From assembly GCF_000003815.2 (NCBI RefSeq), contig NC_049988.1:7126423-7190422 (forward strand): a stretch of DNA of 64,000 nt. Direction: 5' to 3'. Numbering within the stretch: the first letter of the stretch is position 1; the number at the start of each line of letters is the position of its first letter. Origin of the DNA: Branchiostoma floridae (Eukaryota > Chordata > Leptocardii > Amphioxiformes > Branchiostomatidae). Of this stretch, positions 62,555 to 64,000 are shown one piece after another. The notes below the pieces were generated by a model, which was given only the letters and a program-made list of their open reading frames with translations, was not told the DNA's origin and did not search any database. The position numbers and the translations under genes are program-made.

Positions 62555-62880
62555 NNNNNNNNNNNNNNNNNNNNNNNNNNNNNNNNNNNNNNNNNNNNNN
62601 NNNNNNNNNNNNNNNNNNNNNNNNNNNNNNNNNNNNNNNNNNNNNNNNNNNNNNNNNNNNNNNNNNNNNNNNNNNNNNNNNNNNNNNNNNNNNNNNNNNN
62701 NNNNNNNNNNNNNNNNNNNNNNNNNNNNNNNNNNNNNNNNNNNNNNNNNNNNNNNNNNNNNNNNNNNNNNNNNNNNNNNNNNNNNNNNNNNNNNNNNNNN
62801 NNNNNNNNNNNNNNNNNNNNNNNNNNNNNNNNNNNNNNNNNNNNNNNNNNNNNNNNNNNNNNNNNNNNNNNNNNNNNNNN
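62555..62880. other. Assembly gap (326 N)
   Basis: Unknown bases. Confidence 0.99.
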
Positions 62881-63133
62881 GCTCTATATTTGGTCCAAGT
62901 TTGTACACATGCTATGTGTTTAATTCACTTTTGCAGGCTCTCCAAGTTGCAAGCATTGCTCTCACGGGGGAGGGGGGCGCCTGGGGCCTGTACATGAATA
63001 TGCTGACTTTTTAACTAGAAAAATGAAAAACGGTGTTTGTTTTTACACAATATAACGACATCTGATGGAAACTTTAAAATGCGTCGAAATTACGTAATCT
63101 ATGACGTCATATAAGGTACAAGCGCCGCCCTAT
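62881..63133 (+). repeat. Diverged copy of kinesin intron 6 start
   Basis: GCTCTATATTTGGT, GTACACAT, AATTCACTTT and AAGTTGCAAG follow in the same order as 61267-61340. No exon 7 copy follows. Could be the other haplotype or an old partial duplication. Confidence 0.65.
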
Positions 63134-64000
63134 TAAGGTATCGGACCGGAGTTTCTTTTACGATTTCGGAGGTTGGCGGGCAGCCTCTGGCCGAAGGGCT
63201 ACAGTTCCGCTAGTAAACGTAGGACGCGAAACTTAATCAATATGGCGGAAAGCTGTTTACTGTCTCTTTCCGACAAACCTATTGGTACCGTCTGTTGCCT
63301 CTTTATTTTGGTTAGAATATGTAGTAAAATTTCAATTTTGGACCCGAAAACTATCATTTTTTAACACTTTTTTGATCGAAGCTGCTTGGAAAAAACGAAT
63401 TTTCCCAGGATAACGGCCTACGTGGTAGAGAAGCTAAATTCTTCATGTTTGTGTAAAATGAAAATAAAAAAATTCCATGTGATAACTTTTTTGCAATCTC
63501 CGATGACGTCATTTCTTCGAAATCGCATGAAAAACGCCGCTATTTGGGTCATCAGGCGAAAAAACCGCATCACCGTTGCAGCGGACTAATACAAAAATGG
63601 TTTCGCTGGCCGACCAACTACTCCTCGCACAAAAACAATACAACCCACGGGCTTTTCAGAAAATACGACAAATCTATGCTCAGCTATAACGATCACCAAG
63701 CCATAGGGAGCAAAAGTTAGGGAGACAACAGCGCACTTCCGGCCTATTACACCACCCTTCCGCCAACTCCGGTCAGATTTGAACTCCGACCCGGAACCTT
63801 AAGAGGGACATTTTTTCTCAATATGTATTTTTATGACTTAAAAAGTTCATATCTACCATATATCCAAATTTGGTTTGTCTCCGATGGTTACTTTTCCCAC
63901 AGGAGCGGTTTAAAGTCAGGTCAAAAACACTGTATTTCGAGGCTATCAAGCCTAGATGCATATTGAGCCTACGTTATAATACAGAAACATTAAAAAACAT
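63134..64000 (+). repeat. Long direct repeat, copy 2 (runs off window)
   Basis: No difference from 61519-62384 was seen by eye. The left flank is CGCCCTAT rather than the exon 7 end. Confidence 0.85.

Noticed and set aside
62375-62997. Open frames of 151 and 177 residues
   Set aside because: They run through the second gap of 326 unknown bases.
1-64000. CRISPR arrays, bacterial operons or integrated virus genomes
   Set aside because: No regular spacer arrays, no compact operons and no viral structural genes; all supported genes are spliced animal genes.

Overview
The window looks like lancelet (Branchiostoma) nuclear DNA. It is AT-rich and intron-rich, with GT-AG introns up to about 30 kb. 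The encoded proteins are animal-type (mitochondrial CoA-transferase, kinesin-3, THAP protein, P2RX7-type zinc domain, neuropeptide precursor). Many MITEs, tRNA-derived SINEs and LINE tails resemble known lancelet repeats. Two runs of N are assembly gaps. No prokaryotic features, rRNA genes or CRISPR arrays are visible. The species assignment is inference.

Main layout: a minus-strand gene for a class III CoA-transferase (SUGCT type) starts at 51055 and runs leftward past the window start. Seven exons join in phase (51055-50995, 49239-49176, 45075-45002, 32272-32187, 32024-31974, 2130-2010, 785-694). Three other genes sit in its introns. The 29.8-kb intron 5 holds a plus-strand neuropeptide-precursor gene (17794-26113). 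The 12.7-kb intron 3 holds a plus-strand THAP gene (34718-39678) and a convergent minus-strand gene for a small P2RX7-type zinc-domain protein (41919-40129). Head-to-head with SUGCT, 1.1 kb away, a kinesin-3 motor gene starts at 52142 (+); its exons are readable to 61517 and the rest is lost to gaps or lies outside.

The neuropeptide precursor is the most striking protein. It has a signal peptide and a roughly 2.1-kb exon with 20 copies of a W-X6-W peptide (core like [13 protein letters not shown]) separated by acidic spacers and basic cleavage sites. A 21st copy lies in a separate 3' exon. The W-X6-W spacing recalls protostome myoinhibitory peptide/allatostatin-B, but the peptides continue past the second Trp. 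Homology is not claimed.

Other points: (1) kinesin intron 1 appears to be a U12-type AT-AC intron (ATATCCTTT donor, CCTTAAC branch site, AC end). (2) A 458-bp TRIM-like LTR element at 49938-50395 has two 177-bp LTRs, each carrying tRNA-like Pol III A and B boxes. (3) Three loci (29360, 35427, 54859) start with a perfect hairpin whose arm sequence differs between loci but recurs at each element's own far end, followed by CAGCTTTTTTA and a small stem-loop, with tRNA-like segments inside. This suggests a Helentron/HINE-like family. The rest of the non-coding DNA is MITEs, SINEs, LINE remnants, minisatellites and anonymous sequence, listed block by block.
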